Source of the DNA: Ipomoea triloba
Lineage: Eukaryota > Streptophyta > Magnoliopsida > Solanales > Convolvulaceae
DNA: 64,000 nt
Direction: 5' to 3'
NCBI RefSeq assembly: GCF_003576645.1
Contig: NC_044924.1
Coordinates: 20,940,376-21,004,375, forward strand
Shown here in pieces: positions 31,561 through 42,902 of this stretch (the stretch's first letter is position 1; the number at the start of each line of letters is the position of its first letter). The notes under the pieces were generated by a model. The model did no database searches. It was not told the DNA's origin and worked only from the letters and a program-made list of their open reading frames with translations. A program made the position numbers and the translations under genes.

Positions 31561-34118
31561 TGTAACCCCTCGGTTTTTACGGCATAGTTAAAATTCGAGA
31601 ATAGCGATATAAATTTTTTTTAAAGCTATGACATTTAAGAGAAGACTGTTTGGTGCTCGAAAATAATTTTTGGATTAGTTATCAATAAGCTGCGAACTAC
31701 GTACCGGTCTCGAACCGAGAAATTTTAAGGATATAGATTCAGTTCGAATTTTCTAGAATTGGGATTATTAAGTATCATACGATCAAGCCTGAATTTCTAG
31801 TTAGTTCAAGGAAGATCTTAAATGGACTGTAAGGGATAAATTGTTACGGACTCTGAACCTAGATTTGGCGGATTACCGGAAAATTTCCAAAATTGGTGAT
31901 TTGCGACGGGAATATTTTTACGATAATTTTGGTATTAGAATTTTCCCGAATTAAGTTATAATCCTCCGAACATTCATCTGATTTAAGCATAAACTGGCCA
32001 ATTAGATTTGAGATCTTGTAAGGACTTCATGGAGTGTTGACATGTGGCAAGTAAATCTAAGTTGGATTGAGCAATTAATGAGGCATTAATGGAAGTATGG
32101 CCTAGTTGCACTTGTTACTTGTAGTTCAAGAACAAAATCACACCAAGATCACCTATCTCTCTCTCATTTTCGGATTTTACACTTAGAGAAAGAAGAAGAG
32201 AAATAATTTTAGTCTTCCATTGTGATCAAGGAGCACCAAAATATTTTTCTTACTCAAGGATTAAGTGTAAGTAAGATCTTAGACTATGTTAGATTTATTC
32301 ATCTCTAGAACTTAAGTGTCAATGTTTAGTGCATGAAAATATTGTTGTTATGGTGATGTTTTTAGGGGCTTTGGATTCGAGGGAAGATCTAACACTTCTA
32401 CGGTTCTAGAAATCTTCTATTGAGGTAAGGAATCCCTTAAGTTGGCCCAATCACTTGAAGGTAGACAATTGCTAGGAAATTACATGATTAGGAATTTTTA
32501 CATGAAAATTATGTGCTATGTTATAGATCTAAAAGTTGGCTCAAATTCTCTACCTTGATTTTTGGTAAATTTACTAGGCATGTCCATAGCTAATTTATGC
32601 ATGTATATGTTGTATTTATGCCCATATAGGTTTATACTTGTGAAAATAGTGAAAAGAAATAAGGATAGTCTCTGGCAGTAACTTCCGAGATTTACTGGGA
32701 AAAATCGGTAAGGTATTTTGATCCCATTTTTTTTAGACATGTAGTTCTATAAGTGTAGAACCCGCATATAAAATTTCATAATGATTGGAGTAGTATAAGT
32801 ATGGTTTTCGAATTTTTTTCCAAAACTGGTCCAGAGAGAAAAACTCTGGACAGCACACTGCCAAGGGCAAAAATGTAATTTTCTGTGTCTATTCGTGGAT
32901 CAAAATGACCAAAACTTTTTATGGACATCAAGTACTATAAGTTGGGGTTCTACCATAAAAATTTCAAGTGAAAAAGAGTTCGGGAACTATTTTTACCGGC
33001 TCAATCTTTCGGATTGCGCCAAGCTGAAATTTTCTGAAAAAGGATGGTTAGAAACAATTTTGACAAATATTATTTTTGTGCATTATATTAACGTGGAAGA
33101 TAATTATGTTTTGAACATTATTGTGACTCCTGTACTTGAATTTCTGTGATGTGACTAACACTAACCTAAGTATGTGGGTTGGGGAAATATACTTGAATAA
33201 GTATATTGGTTATGGAGTCATGTGGTAATAATTAATGAAGGTGAGGGAGTCTGTACGATTAATCGGTACTGCAGAGAGAAGTCTATTCGCTGAGTGTTGG
33301 GTGAATTAAACGTGGATGTGTTGTGTACCCCACGTGTGACTTAAGCGTGGATGTGTTGTGTACCCCACGTGTGAATTAAACGTGGATGTGTTGTGTACCC
33401 CACTTGTGAATTAAACGTGGATGTGTTGTGTACCCCACGTGTGAATTAAAAAGTGGATGTGTTGTGTACCCCACTTGTGAATTAAAGGTGGATGTGTTGT
33501 GTACCCCACCTGTGAATTAATGGTGGGAGTTGTGTACCCCACGGGTGATGTGCGAGAGCTAACTGTCGGGTGTCCTAACAGTTGTGTGGGCGTTGTGTAC
33601 CCCACGGGTGAATTAATGGCTGTGTTATGTGCCGAAATTACTGATGTAATGTGAAATTTGCTTGTTGTTAGACTGCTTGCAGGTAGACTGCGATTACTGG
33701 GTAACGTTTACCTTACCTTATTGTATTACTAATTGTGGTTTCGAAAACCTTTGTTTATTTTCGAGTGATCATGGATATCCTTACTTAGTCGTCGCGCTAA
33801 CTACACTTCGTTGTGTCATTTATTAGATGCAGTCTAGCGTGGGCCCCTATGGCCGATGAGCTCTGAATAGGATGGGAGTCGAGGTTGAAGATTACTCTAT
33901 CCTAGAATAGACACTCTGGAAGGATTATTTCCATATGTACATATCTGGATATTGATATGGTTATTTGAGGTTGTAAGTTTAGCCTTAGCGTTTAGGTATA
34001 GGAAAGATACCTAAGCGTGGCGGTAACACCCAGCTTTCTGCTGGTTAGACGCTTCCGCAATGTATTATATTTTAAGGATTTTGTAATAAATCCAAGATGT
34101 GAAAATTGGGGTGTTACA
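31561..34118 (+). mobile_element. Solo LTR, 2.56 kb
   Basis: The segment opens TGTAACCCC and closes GGGGTGTTACA, giving LTR-like inverted ends, and interrupts the Helitron helicase frame precisely: the coding sequence before it (to about 31555) continues after it (from 34124). There is no internal retrotransposon domain, so it is a solo LTR left by recombination between two LTRs. Its size and TGTAAC...GTTACA ends fit large-LTR Ty3/gypsy chromoviruses (Del/Tekay-like), but the lineage is inference. It contains a seven-unit tandem array at 33304-33556. The strand is arbitrary. Confidence 0.8.
33304..33556 (+). repeat. 35-bp tandem array with G-box cores and hairpin stems
   Basis: Seven units start at 33310, 33345, 33380, 33415, 33451, 33486 and 33521 (period 35-36). 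Each reads xxGTGG-atgtgttgtgtacc-CCACxx. Perfect G-boxes CACGTG occur at 33331, 33366 and 33436. In several units the two variable stem bases change together (ACGTGG/CCACGT, AAGTGG/CCACTT, AGGTGG/CCACCT). A degenerate extra half-unit lies at about 33588-33610. Confidence 0.9.
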
Positions 34119-34123
34119 ATCAT

Positions 34124-34265
34124 CATGGTTAGCTGCTATAGGAGATGGAACATTAGGTGGACCTAACAATGGTTATGCAAAGGTCGAAATTCTTTCCGAA
34201 ATGTTGTTGCCATCTGCTGGTGACCACATTGCCTCAATTGCTAATAGTGAATTTCCAATGTTCAA
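34124..34265 (+). pseudogene. Helitron Rep-helicase pseudogene, part 2
   Basis: Continuation of the frame that ends at 31555: WLAAIGDGTLGG, AKVEILSEMLLPSAGDHIASIANSEFPMF. It matches the helicase segment between the LTKNLRL block and the C-terminal domain. Helitron similarity stops at about 34265, where GC-rich unrelated sequence (an inverted gattgagaag pair, 34282-34333) begins. The last helicase domains are absent. Confidence 0.88.
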
Positions 34266-34445
34266 GGAGGGAGCTCACCTTCTCCGATTGAGAAGGAGCC
34301 CTAGATCTGGGTTGCCATCTCCGATTGAGAAGGCGACCCAGATGGGTCTCCTTCTCCCTCCTCGGTGATCGGCGATCAGTCGCCGGTCACTTTTTTTTTT
34401 TCCTAAAAAGCTTTCGAAATGTTGCCTGAAACCTAATGACTTGTG

Positions 34446-34453
34446 ATAGCAGG
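34446..34453. repeat. Left 8-bp target duplication of hAT element
   Basis: atagcagg here against ataggagg at 35214-35221: seven of eight bases match. hAT elements make 8-bp duplications. Confidence 0.75.
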
Positions 34454-35213
34454 CAAGGTTGTAAAAGGCACTAGGCGCCAAGGGGAGCTCGATTTCGGTT
34501 TTATTTTTCCAATTTTGATTTTATTTTATTTTATTTTATTTTATTTATTTATTTATTTTCGTTAGTCTAAACATTAATCAAGTAAACAGTCTATTAGTCT
34601 TCATAGTGCCTAAGCCATTAACTTTTTTTAATTGATTTCCCTTCCCAATAAAGTAGCCCTCCCTTTCCCAATAAACATATATCTTCCCATGCCATTAATT
34701 TTTTTAATTGACTTTCCTTCCCAATATAACACATTGAGATCTGAGATCTTGGAAAAGTGGAAAACAAGTCTCAGACCAACTTTTCTAAGTCTCAATGCAT
34801 TCAGTCCAATTTCGGAGACTGAATTGCATTCGCCCCAAAAGTTAAAATAAACAATTCTCTTGTCACTTGCGACTGGCGGAGGCGACCGGCGGAGACGGAG
34901 GCGGAGGCGACCGGCGGAGACGGAGGCGGAGGCAACTGGCGGAGGGTTGAGACTGCTTCAGCAGCGGAGGCAGAGGCGACCGGTGGAGGGTTGAGACTGC
35001 TTCGGCGGCGGACTGCTTCTACTTATGCTTCTGTGTTTTGCGTTCTGTGTTATGCGTTATGATGATTTGAAGAAAAAGGAAAAAAAAACAAGGGGCTGAG
35101 ACGGGGCGGCCGGCTAGGTGGTATAGGCGCCTGGCTGCGGAGGATGTCGATTCCAGCCTTCCTCGACGCGGCCGGGCACCGCCTAGCGCCTAGGCGGGAT
35201 TTTTACAACACTG
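34454..35213. mobile_element. Non-autonomous hAT element
   Basis: A 760-bp element with short terminal inverted repeats caaggttgtaaaa (left) and cagtgttgtaaaa (right, read on the minus strand), each followed by a ggcgcctaggc-type GC-rich subterminal block. This is a common plant hAT pattern. The 8-bp target duplication has one mismatch. There is no transposase. The interior contains a (tttta)n-rich stretch, a repeated ttcccaataaa block, and a GC-rich minisatellite (34873-34990). Confidence 0.83.
34873..34990 (+). repeat. GC-rich minisatellite in hAT element
   Basis: Repeated ggcggaggcgaccggcggag-type units of about 24 bp, three to four copies with decay. Confidence 0.8.
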
Positions 35214-35221
35214 ATAGGAGG

Positions 35222-36304
35222 TCATTAATCTGTTTTTGGGCTTTATTGCATCAAAATAGATTGTTTATGGGTGTAATTGCACATTTAAAAAGTTTAGTGA
35301 GCTAATTGACTTTTGAGCTAAAGTTCGATGGTCTATTTGACCATTTTCCCTTCCTTTAAAAATATGCATATTTTTTTGGTATCAAATCTCAAAGGTCGAA
35401 ATAAGTAAGCACTTTCAAACAATAATATTAAGTTAAAATATATTATAAAATTACTTATTTTATTTTTTATTTTTATTTTTTCACTTGTTTAAGTTTCGGT
35501 TTTTCTGTCGGTCGTTGATGTTTTTTTTCAAGAAAATCAATAACCGATTCTCGAAATAATTGAAAATTTTTGAACTAGAAAATCGATAACCAATTTTTCA
35601 GGCAGTTTGATTATCGATCGATAATCAATTTTTTGGGCAGTTCGATTATCGATCAATTGTTTTTTGGTCGGTTTGGTTTTATTTTATTTTATTGACCCCT
35701 AGTCCACACAATGTTATGTGCATTATAATAAAAAGTATATTTTTAATATACTAAAAGTACATTATTTGTGTATTGAATGTACATTATATAGAATAATGTA
35801 TTTTTAATATTCAAATAATATACTTTTCCTGAATGTAATTTGAGTTATAGTATATTAGTATGGTTCGCAGAATAATGATTGGTTAAAATTAATATATTAT
35901 TAGTGTATCTTCTATATGGGAGTGCAATAAGGTGCAACAAGATAATAAAGAATGATTTTATTCATTAAGCTTAACATTTTGGCTCTAAAATTATTGTTGC
36001 CGTTATTTTCTTATCTTAAATTCAAAACAAAAATAATCCTTAGTGTTAAATCTATGCCAGTTTCCTAAATCCATAATTGAAACAATTCATTGGGATACCG
36101 TTAACAGTACTCAAAAATAATTGTTGTCGTTATTTTCTTAAATTCAAAACAAAAACAATCCCTACCGTTAAATCTAGTTTCCAAAATCCAAAACTAAAAA
36201 GCAATGGAAAAAGTGTCAAATAGGCACTGAACTTATCGCTTTTGTGCAATTGGGCCATTGAATTAAAAAAGTGTGCAATTCAACCATCAAACAAGCAAAA
36301 TTTG
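35222..36304. other. AT-rich intergenic DNA
   Basis: No gene. It contains a 22-bp perfect palindrome at 35607-35628 (core GATTATCGATCGATAATC) and a tandem pair with period about 127 bp (from 35993 and from 36120, attgttg(c/t)cgttattttc). The rest is AT-rich. Confidence 0.55.
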
Positions 36305-36472
36305 TGCAATTGGACCATTTTTACAAATAATTTCTGATAAAATCCAATTATATTACTAACATATATGTATTAAGAGTGACATTTTCTTCTACCATACTTA
36401 GTTGGGAGTCAATATTGAAATATTTTTAATTCAAATTGAATTAAAATTTTTTGTAAAAATGGTCCAATTGCA
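36305..36472. repeat. Inverted repeat (23-bp arms), MITE-like
   Basis: tgcaattggaccatttttac (36305 on) returns inverted at 36450-36472, with 122 bases between the arms. Related caattgggcc strings lie just left (36247). Probably part of a small foldback element close to the exonuclease gene. No target duplication identified. Confidence 0.65.
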
Positions 36473-36525
36473 GCCTTTCTCATCATCAGACAAACACAAA
36501 TCTCACCGCTCACTCATTCTTCGTT

Positions 36526-36657
36526 GAAACCTTTCTCACTCACTTTCTTCAGCCTTCAAATTCACCGCTTTCTCACTCCCACTGATAACTTGAAGCCTTT
36601 CTCACTTACTTTCTTCAATCTTCAAACTCAACGCTTTCTCACTCGCATTAAGTTTCT
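36526..36657 (+). repeat. 66-bp tandem duplication in leader of exonuclease gene
   Basis: Two copies of gaa(a/g)cctttctcact...ttctca ctcgc-type sequence, starting at 36526 and 36592. It is CT-rich, as plant 5' leaders often are, and ends 29 bases before the ATG at 36686. Confidence 0.75.
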
Positions 36658-36685
36658 TCATTGAAATTCCAGATTGTTGGGCGAT

Positions 36686-37341
36686 ATGAAGATTCCACCT
36701 AGGCTTCGCCGACTCCGCCAGTGCCGCCACTCCTTCGGGCTACACCAAGTTCACTTTCACGGCAACAACATCTTGGTCACCGTCACCAAGAGAGCCGCTG
36801 AGGTCGATGAATGGGTTAACGAGATCCTTCACAATTACTGTCATGCCCTTCACAATCTCGTCGTTGGCCTCGACATTGAGTGGCACCCATGCTCTGAAGG
36901 GGAACACAACCCGGCCGCTACACTGCAGCTCTGCGTCGGGGAGAGGTGTTTGATTTTTCTACTTTTGCACAAGGATTACATCCCCGTTCTCTCCTTGCCT
37001 TTCTAGCTCATCCGCGCTTCACCTTTGTGGGCGTTGGGGTTCAAGACGATGCCGACAAGCTTCTCCGAGATCACGGCTTGGCGGTCACAAATGTAGTTGA
37101 TTTGCGGCGTCTGGCTCAGATGGTTTACGGTTCGGAAGAGTATAGGAGGATGGGTTTGAAGAAAATGGCATGGCGAATTCTAGGGAGAGTGATGGAGAAA
37201 CCCCAGGAAGTGACTCTAAGTAATTGGGATTCTAAAAATCTTACTTTTCCCCAAATTGAGTATGGATCAATTGATGCTTTTGTTTCCTTTGAATTGGGTT
37301 TCAATTTGTTTGCCATGGCTTACACTCATCACATACAGTAG
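36686..37341 (+). pseudogene. Werner-type 3'-5' exonuclease gene, one frameshift
   Basis: An intronless gene of about 218 codons for a DEDDy exonuclease of the WRN-like plant family, which removes nucleotides from DNA or RNA 3' ends. The ATG at 36686 is the first in frame. The Exo I motif VVGLDIEWHP (Asp and Glu ligands) lies near residue 70. The frame then shifts at about 36985-36995. Downstream, in the other frame, come Exo II (FTFVGVGVQDDADKLL) and Exo III with the active-site Tyr and Asp (IEYGSIDAFVSFELG). The protein end (TAG 37339-37341) looks natural. One lost or gained base is the only lesion seen, so it is either a young pseudogene or a sequencing error. A CT-rich leader lies upstream. 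Confidence 0.85.
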
Positions 37342-37352
37342 TAGTAGTTTAG

Positions 37353-37603
37353 TTGTTGATAGAAGAATGATAGGTACAATGATTTTGTAATTCTTGTGTT
37401 TACGATTCTTGTTGATAGAAGAAGAATGATAGGTACATTGATTTTGTAATTCTTGAGCTTAGAATTCTTGTTGATAGAAGAATGATAGGTACAATGATTT
37501 TGTAATTCTTGTGTTTACAATTCTTGTTGATAGAAGAAGAATGATAGGTACAATGATTTTGTAATTCTTGAGCTTAGAATTCTTGTTGATAGAAGAATGA
37601 TAG
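37353..37603 (+). repeat. Alternating 56/59-bp tandem array after the exonuclease gene
   Basis: Units start at 37353 (56 bp), 37409 (59), 37468 (56), 37524 (59) and 37583 (partial). Each starts ttgttgatagaagaa. The 59-bp form has an extra gaa and ends ...gagcttagaattc; the 56-bp form ends ...gtgtttac(g/a)attc. The array begins 11 bases after the stop codon, so it would lie in the 3' UTR. Confidence 0.9.
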
Positions 37604-39327
37604 CAATGAGACAACAGCTGATAAACAGTTTGCATGCATCTGCTAAAAGATTATACCATTTCTTACAAGGATGTGTATGTGCATGTTTTTATTGTTCTCT
37701 GCCTTTAACTCTCTGCAATTTCTTTTATACTATGTCTTTTTTCACTATGTTTTAAACTTATCTGCAGCTTAGTATGGTATATACCAAGTCTTTGTCACTA
37801 TGTTTTACTAAGAAATGCAGAAAATTGACTGCTTATTGACCATGAATATAATGCCTCGGAACTTGTTTTATCTGATCTGTTGTATCTTATAAACCTGGTT
37901 ATTTAGCTGCAAATTCTCAGCTTTTGTTTTCCATATATTGTCCTTGAGTGAGGAAAGAGAAAGACTAGGATAGTTCTTTTATGTCTCATTTGAACTCAAT
38001 TCTTGAAGTTTCAAGTGCAACTTCATCAGAATGTACTGTGAACTGTGAAGACTTAGCTTGGAATTTTTTAACTCCTCTGTTAACTGCTAGCTTCATTTTG
38101 GTACTTTTTTTTTAATAGCTTGGAATTGTAATAGTATGGGCTGAGTATTGGAACAGTAAGGAAGTTACTTCAAGTCGTCCATGTGAAGTATGGAGTGCAG
38201 ATGCATTTGTTGGGTGATTGATTGCTTAACAACTTTTATTGATTTTATAGTTGATTCTGCACTTCTTGAATGAGTTTATGGAATTGAGTTGTGGTGCAGG
38301 AGACTTTGAGGTCAGCTGTGCCAGTAGGTAGAATGATGATGAGTTATTACTTTAATGTAATTACAATGATTGTTGCAATATAATTGCAATTTGTGGCATT
38401 AGAAGGTAAAGGTCCAATCCCTGGTTGCCTCAAATGCAGGGGAAAAAATTGCAATGTGTTTGATACAAGCTTTGGTAACTTGTGTGAAGAAATTGTAGAG
38501 TATAACATTGGTAGATTAAAAATGTGGTTTGTTATTGAGGCTTAGTATAAATATAATCATTTTCTTAATTGCAAGGTATTTGATGCTAATTTTGGTAGTA
38601 AATGTGAAAATATTGCACAGGGTATGATGGTAAAATGAATTTGATGGTTTTGTTTAACTTGTTTTATCTGTTGTCTTATAAACCTGGTCTTTTAGCTGCA
38701 CATTCTGTGCTTTTGTTTTCCAAATTGTCATCTTTCCTTGAGTGAGGAAAGGCTAGGATGTCTTGTGCTAATTAGAAGAAATAATATTCTGACTTAAACC
38801 AAAACCAAGTGGCTGGGTATTTTAATTGTCAAACGCATTCTGGATATATGTTTGTCGTATTTCACATTATTTAAAAAAAAAAAAACCTATCCAAATTAGG
38901 GATGTTTGATTTATTTTTAGGCATTCAATTTTATGTTAAACACATTTTGGATGTACATTTGACATAAAATTTAGTTTCCGAAAGTAATTAAAAATGGTGC
39001 CAAATGTATATGGCATATGCGTTTTTTACTTCAATTGACTTAAGCATTTGAGAAACAAATTCTTCCCATTTTTGCCTAAATTTCAAAATGTTCCCATTTT
39101 CGTCTTGGCCATATGAAATATTCCCATTTCTGTAAAAACCCCTTTTATTTATTCCCTCAAATTTTGGTATGGAGATGTCAAATAGTATATAATTCATTTT
39201 TAAGCAGTTATTTCTCATATATTGGTCCTGTAAATGTAAAAACTCAATACCCGAAGATCAAAATAATCCCTCTCTCTCTCTGAATGAGTGACAGGTTTTA
39301 TTTCTTATTGACTTGTCTTTGTTGCAG
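37604..39327. other. Spacer between exonuclease gene and PNG1 exons
   Basis: It looks like intron or intergenic DNA. A 110-bp segment at 37861-37975 (cttgttttatctg...ttgagtgaggaaag) recurs at 38656-38762 in direct orientation. A CT microsatellite lies at 39271-39284. I could not find the missing N-terminal exons of PNG1 here. Confidence 0.6.
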
Positions 39328-42272
39328 TATGAGGACCCACAGAGGCAGGAGGCTGCTCGAAAGACAGTACCAACTGATAAGCTTGAGGAGAAAGCATTGA
39401 TTTCATTGGCCAGGGTTAGATCTTAATCTGAATTTTTATGTATAATCTGTATACATAGTGCCTAAATTTTGAGGAATTTGGAAGATGAATGATGTTGGTT
39501 GCAAGAAGTTGGATACTGACATGCACTTAACATGGAGTTAGGGAAGCTTAAGTCCAGCTGTCCAATTTTAACATTTACATTTTTGTTCATTTATGGAGTA
39601 CCATTGTCAGAAGTAACAGGAATTGAACACCTAAACATCTTCTTTCCAAATAAAGATGCCAACATAAGATGAAATATGAAAATGCTAGCATCACAAAACC
39701 CAGAAGTTGTAGGAAATATGAAATGAAAGCATATAGAGGATAAACCGATGTCTATGGAGAAGTAGATTTCATCTTTCCAATGAATATAGGCCATGTGTAA
39801 CCATTGCAAACCTTGTGATGCACTAATAGAATAGAATATGCAGGTTATATGAATTTACTACTGCTATGATAACTGGTGTCAACTCTTGTGCTGTCTCCTG
39901 TCCTCATTATCTAGTGCTTTAGGAAGTAGGGCTCCTAGCTAGTAATGTAGTAGATACAAAAGCACCACAATAAGGCATGGGCCATTTGTTTTTATTTTCT
40001 GGTATAGCTGCAAAATTTGAGTTTATATATTCATTTTAACTTAGGAGTTTTGAAAGATGAGAGAGGAATATAGGATATTCATTCAACAGGAAAATAGTCC
40101 ACAACCCAAGGAATATAGGATATTCATTCATGTGTATGTGTTTGCCTTCCAGCTTCTGCAACCCAAGGATGATGTAGGATAACGAAGCCAAACATTTGGT
40201 GATAGTCTTGCACTCTTGTGACATGAAAAGGAAGCAGAGACACACTTTAGTCTAATATTATTTTCTCTTAGTAACTAGGGCTTGTAGATAGTAAGCACCA
40301 CAAGAAGCCATGGACATCTTTTCCTATATTGTAGTTTTTCTTGTATTTGGGCCTTGGTTTTAGATTCCACGTTTAGCATTACTACTTTGTTGGGATGCAA
40401 CAACATAAGCATTATTTTGTTGGTATGCAATTGTATTACCTAAGAACTTCATTAATGGAGAATTGATCATATCACCACAAAAATGCTGATGTTTTGTTTC
40501 CACCATTATTGCATTTGACAGAATAGGCATTAGTGCCTGCTTGAAATTCTTTTTCCAGGAATTTCACAACTCCATCTCCTGTGTCATAGGATCATTCTGC
40601 AAGGGTCCAAATTTGTATTGACAGCTAAACTCCAACATTCTATGAGTTCACATAAACTAATTGATATATTTCATAAACCATGTTTTTTTATTTTGACTGC
40701 TTCTTGAAGGAGAGTATTTGTCTATATGTTGGTGTATATTGAGCCTGAAAGAGCAGTCCATTAGTTGCAACATGATGATTCTGGTTGTAGAGAGTCTGAT
40801 CTGCTTGTTATCTGCAAACTAACTATTTTGAGCTCTTATAATGCCCTTATGGTATCTATTTAGGAGGGAAACTTTGAGCCAACAAAAAATGAACAAGACC
40901 ATGCTTTCTTGCTGCAGCTTTTATTCTGGTTTAAGCAATCATTCAGGTGTGTTTCTTTAGTGCATGGTTGCTTTGAGATGTAATAATTTGTTTGATCAGT
41001 CAAATGAAACTGAATATCTATGCCCCCACCGAATTTAGCTTTCTTCTTAAAAGTCGGTTTGGCTGGACTTTGAGTAAGAGATTTTGCATGTTGGGTTGTG
41101 TATCATAGTATAAATACTTATGTTTCTTTATGTAGTTTTGAAATTGAGACCCAGTCTCATCATGCTTCAACTTTGCAATTGTTTATCCTTGCATACCATT
41201 TACAATTGCTGTAAGAAATAAGTGAGTTTCACCAATATTTTCCATTCTCCAATTTTCTAGAAAATTGTAAAATTCTCCGGTTAGCAAACAGGCCTTTAGG
41301 GGCTATGTTACTAAAGTCTCGTAAAATAAATCATAAGAATTGTGCTTATTTATATTAATCAATTTCAGGTGGGTAAATGAGCCTCCCTGTGATAGTTGTG
41401 GTAATGAAACTAGAAATGAGGGCATGGGCACTGCAAATCCTTCAGAACTGCAATATGGTGCTTCAAGGGTTGAACTTTATCGGTATGTTTAATAAAGATA
41501 CTGTAATCCAGCTGATTTCTAGTTAATGGTTTCCATTAAATTTCTTTCTTTACTAATAACAGTATTATGTGATGTCATAAAGATTGCATATATGAATATA
41601 TGCAATCACATTTCTGCCTTTTGGTAGAAAACCTCAAACAGTTTTCATAGTTGTTGGATATCAGATTAAGCTCTTTCATGATTCATGAATACTTTTCTCC
41701 ATTTTTAATTTCCTTGCTATAGAACCATTGTTCTCCTACATGCCTTGCCCCCAGCTGAAAGAGGGGAAAAACTCAACTTCAATATGCTGCTTTTCTTATA
41801 CAGTCCCTTTTGTTGTTGTTGTTGTTGTTGTAATTTCAAATCTCCATTGATGCCTATTGTGCTCAAATGTTACTCATTTTCCTTGATAAAATGAAATATT
41901 ACTTTTCTCCAATTTTAATTTTCTTGTTGTAGAACCCTTGTGTCTCCCGTATGCATTGCCCCCCAGCTGAAAGAGGGAAAAAAACTCAAGTTGAATATGC
42001 TGCTTTTCTTATACAGTTACTTCTTTTTATTTTATTTATTTTTTTAAATCTAAACAGATGCCATTCATGCTCAAATGTTACCCGTTTTCCTCGATACATT
42101 GACACATTGAAGGTATTGCACTTTTGTTTGTGAAGAGGATTTCATTTTACAATTATTTTGACTGTCTTTAATTCTTCATATGCAGCTCCTGGAAACAAGG
42201 AAGGGGCGCTGTGGGGAGTGGGCCAATTGCTTCACACTCTATTGTCGAGCTTTTGGTTATGAATCACGCTTG
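39328..42272 (+). pseudogene. PNG1: Peptide:N-glycanase gene, five internal exons only
   Basis: PNG1 is the cytosolic transglutaminase-fold enzyme that strips N-glycans from misfolded glycoproteins. Exons with GT-AG borders and consistent phase: 39328-39414 (YEDPQRQEAARKTVP), 40864-40946 (EGNFEPTKNEQDHAFLLQLL), 41369-41482 (WVNEPPCDSCGNET), 42058-42112 (CHSCSNVTRFPRY) and 42186-42272 ([16 protein letters not shown]). The two CxxC pairs bind zinc, and Cys in CGEWANCF is the nucleophile. The frame is open through all five. Missing are the N-terminal exons and the C-terminal exons with the catalytic His and Asp. The latter may lie beyond the transposons that fill the next intron. The gene is either a truncated copy or one split by insertions. 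Confidence 0.9.
41691..42112 (+). repeat. 210-bp tandem duplication including a PNG1 exon
   Basis: Copy 1 starts at 41691 and copy 2 at 41901, both acttttctcca(a)tttttaatt. Copy 2 holds the functional-looking exon 42058-42112. Copy 1 holds its decayed twin at about 41850-41890, where the reading frame meets a TGA after CSNVTHFP. A (GTT)n run lies in copy 1 at 41809-41830. Confidence 0.85.
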
Positions 42273-42635
42273 GTAATATTTTTGCCCCTTTTTTCCAGAG
42301 TAAATCTACTAAATAAAATGTCCATTTCTATGTAAGTGTTGAGAGAGTTTACTACTAATACAAGCAGTGAAGATAGAAACAAATTATAAATGTATTATAC
42401 AAAATTAGGAAACTATCCCAGCAAAATATTCATAGCTCATAGGGTCCCTAAAAATTAGGGATTCCACCACAAAATCTCCTAAACACATTATTTACAATAG
42501 GCTGCCCCAAAAATAATGTCACTCTGCTTTTCTTAATAAAGTAATATAAAGTTCAGAGAAATTAGTTATTCTAAATGGGTATTGTACATCAACAAAGTTG
42601 GTGACCCAAATTTGTTTCCATGTACTGCTACAATT
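42273..42635 (+). other. Start of PNG1 intron before transposon insertion
   Basis: GTAATA donor at 42273, then AT-rich intron-like DNA up to the presumed left end of the Mutator-like element. No exon follows before the transposon. Confidence 0.6.
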
Positions 42636-42902
42636 GGCAAATTATACCATGCACCGTGGTGGACGTAACATTGTGCACCAGGAATTAAAACGGCGTCGTA
42701 TTGTCCATTAGGCAGTAAGTGGACGTTATTTTGGGAATCACGTCCGTTTCCTCCGTTAACTTCCTAATATAAAAAAAAAAAAAAGAAACAGTAAATTTGA
42801 ATTGTTTGTGTTGTGGCGGTTATGGCGATCTTCTTCTCCGATATGTGAACTCACAAATAACAAATCTGCAGTCGTAGCTCTTGGATTCTCAGGCATTAGG
42901 AT

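Noticed and set aside
33304..33556. CRISPR-like array
   Set aside because: Units are contiguous tandem repeats without unique spacers, in plant DNA inside an LTR.
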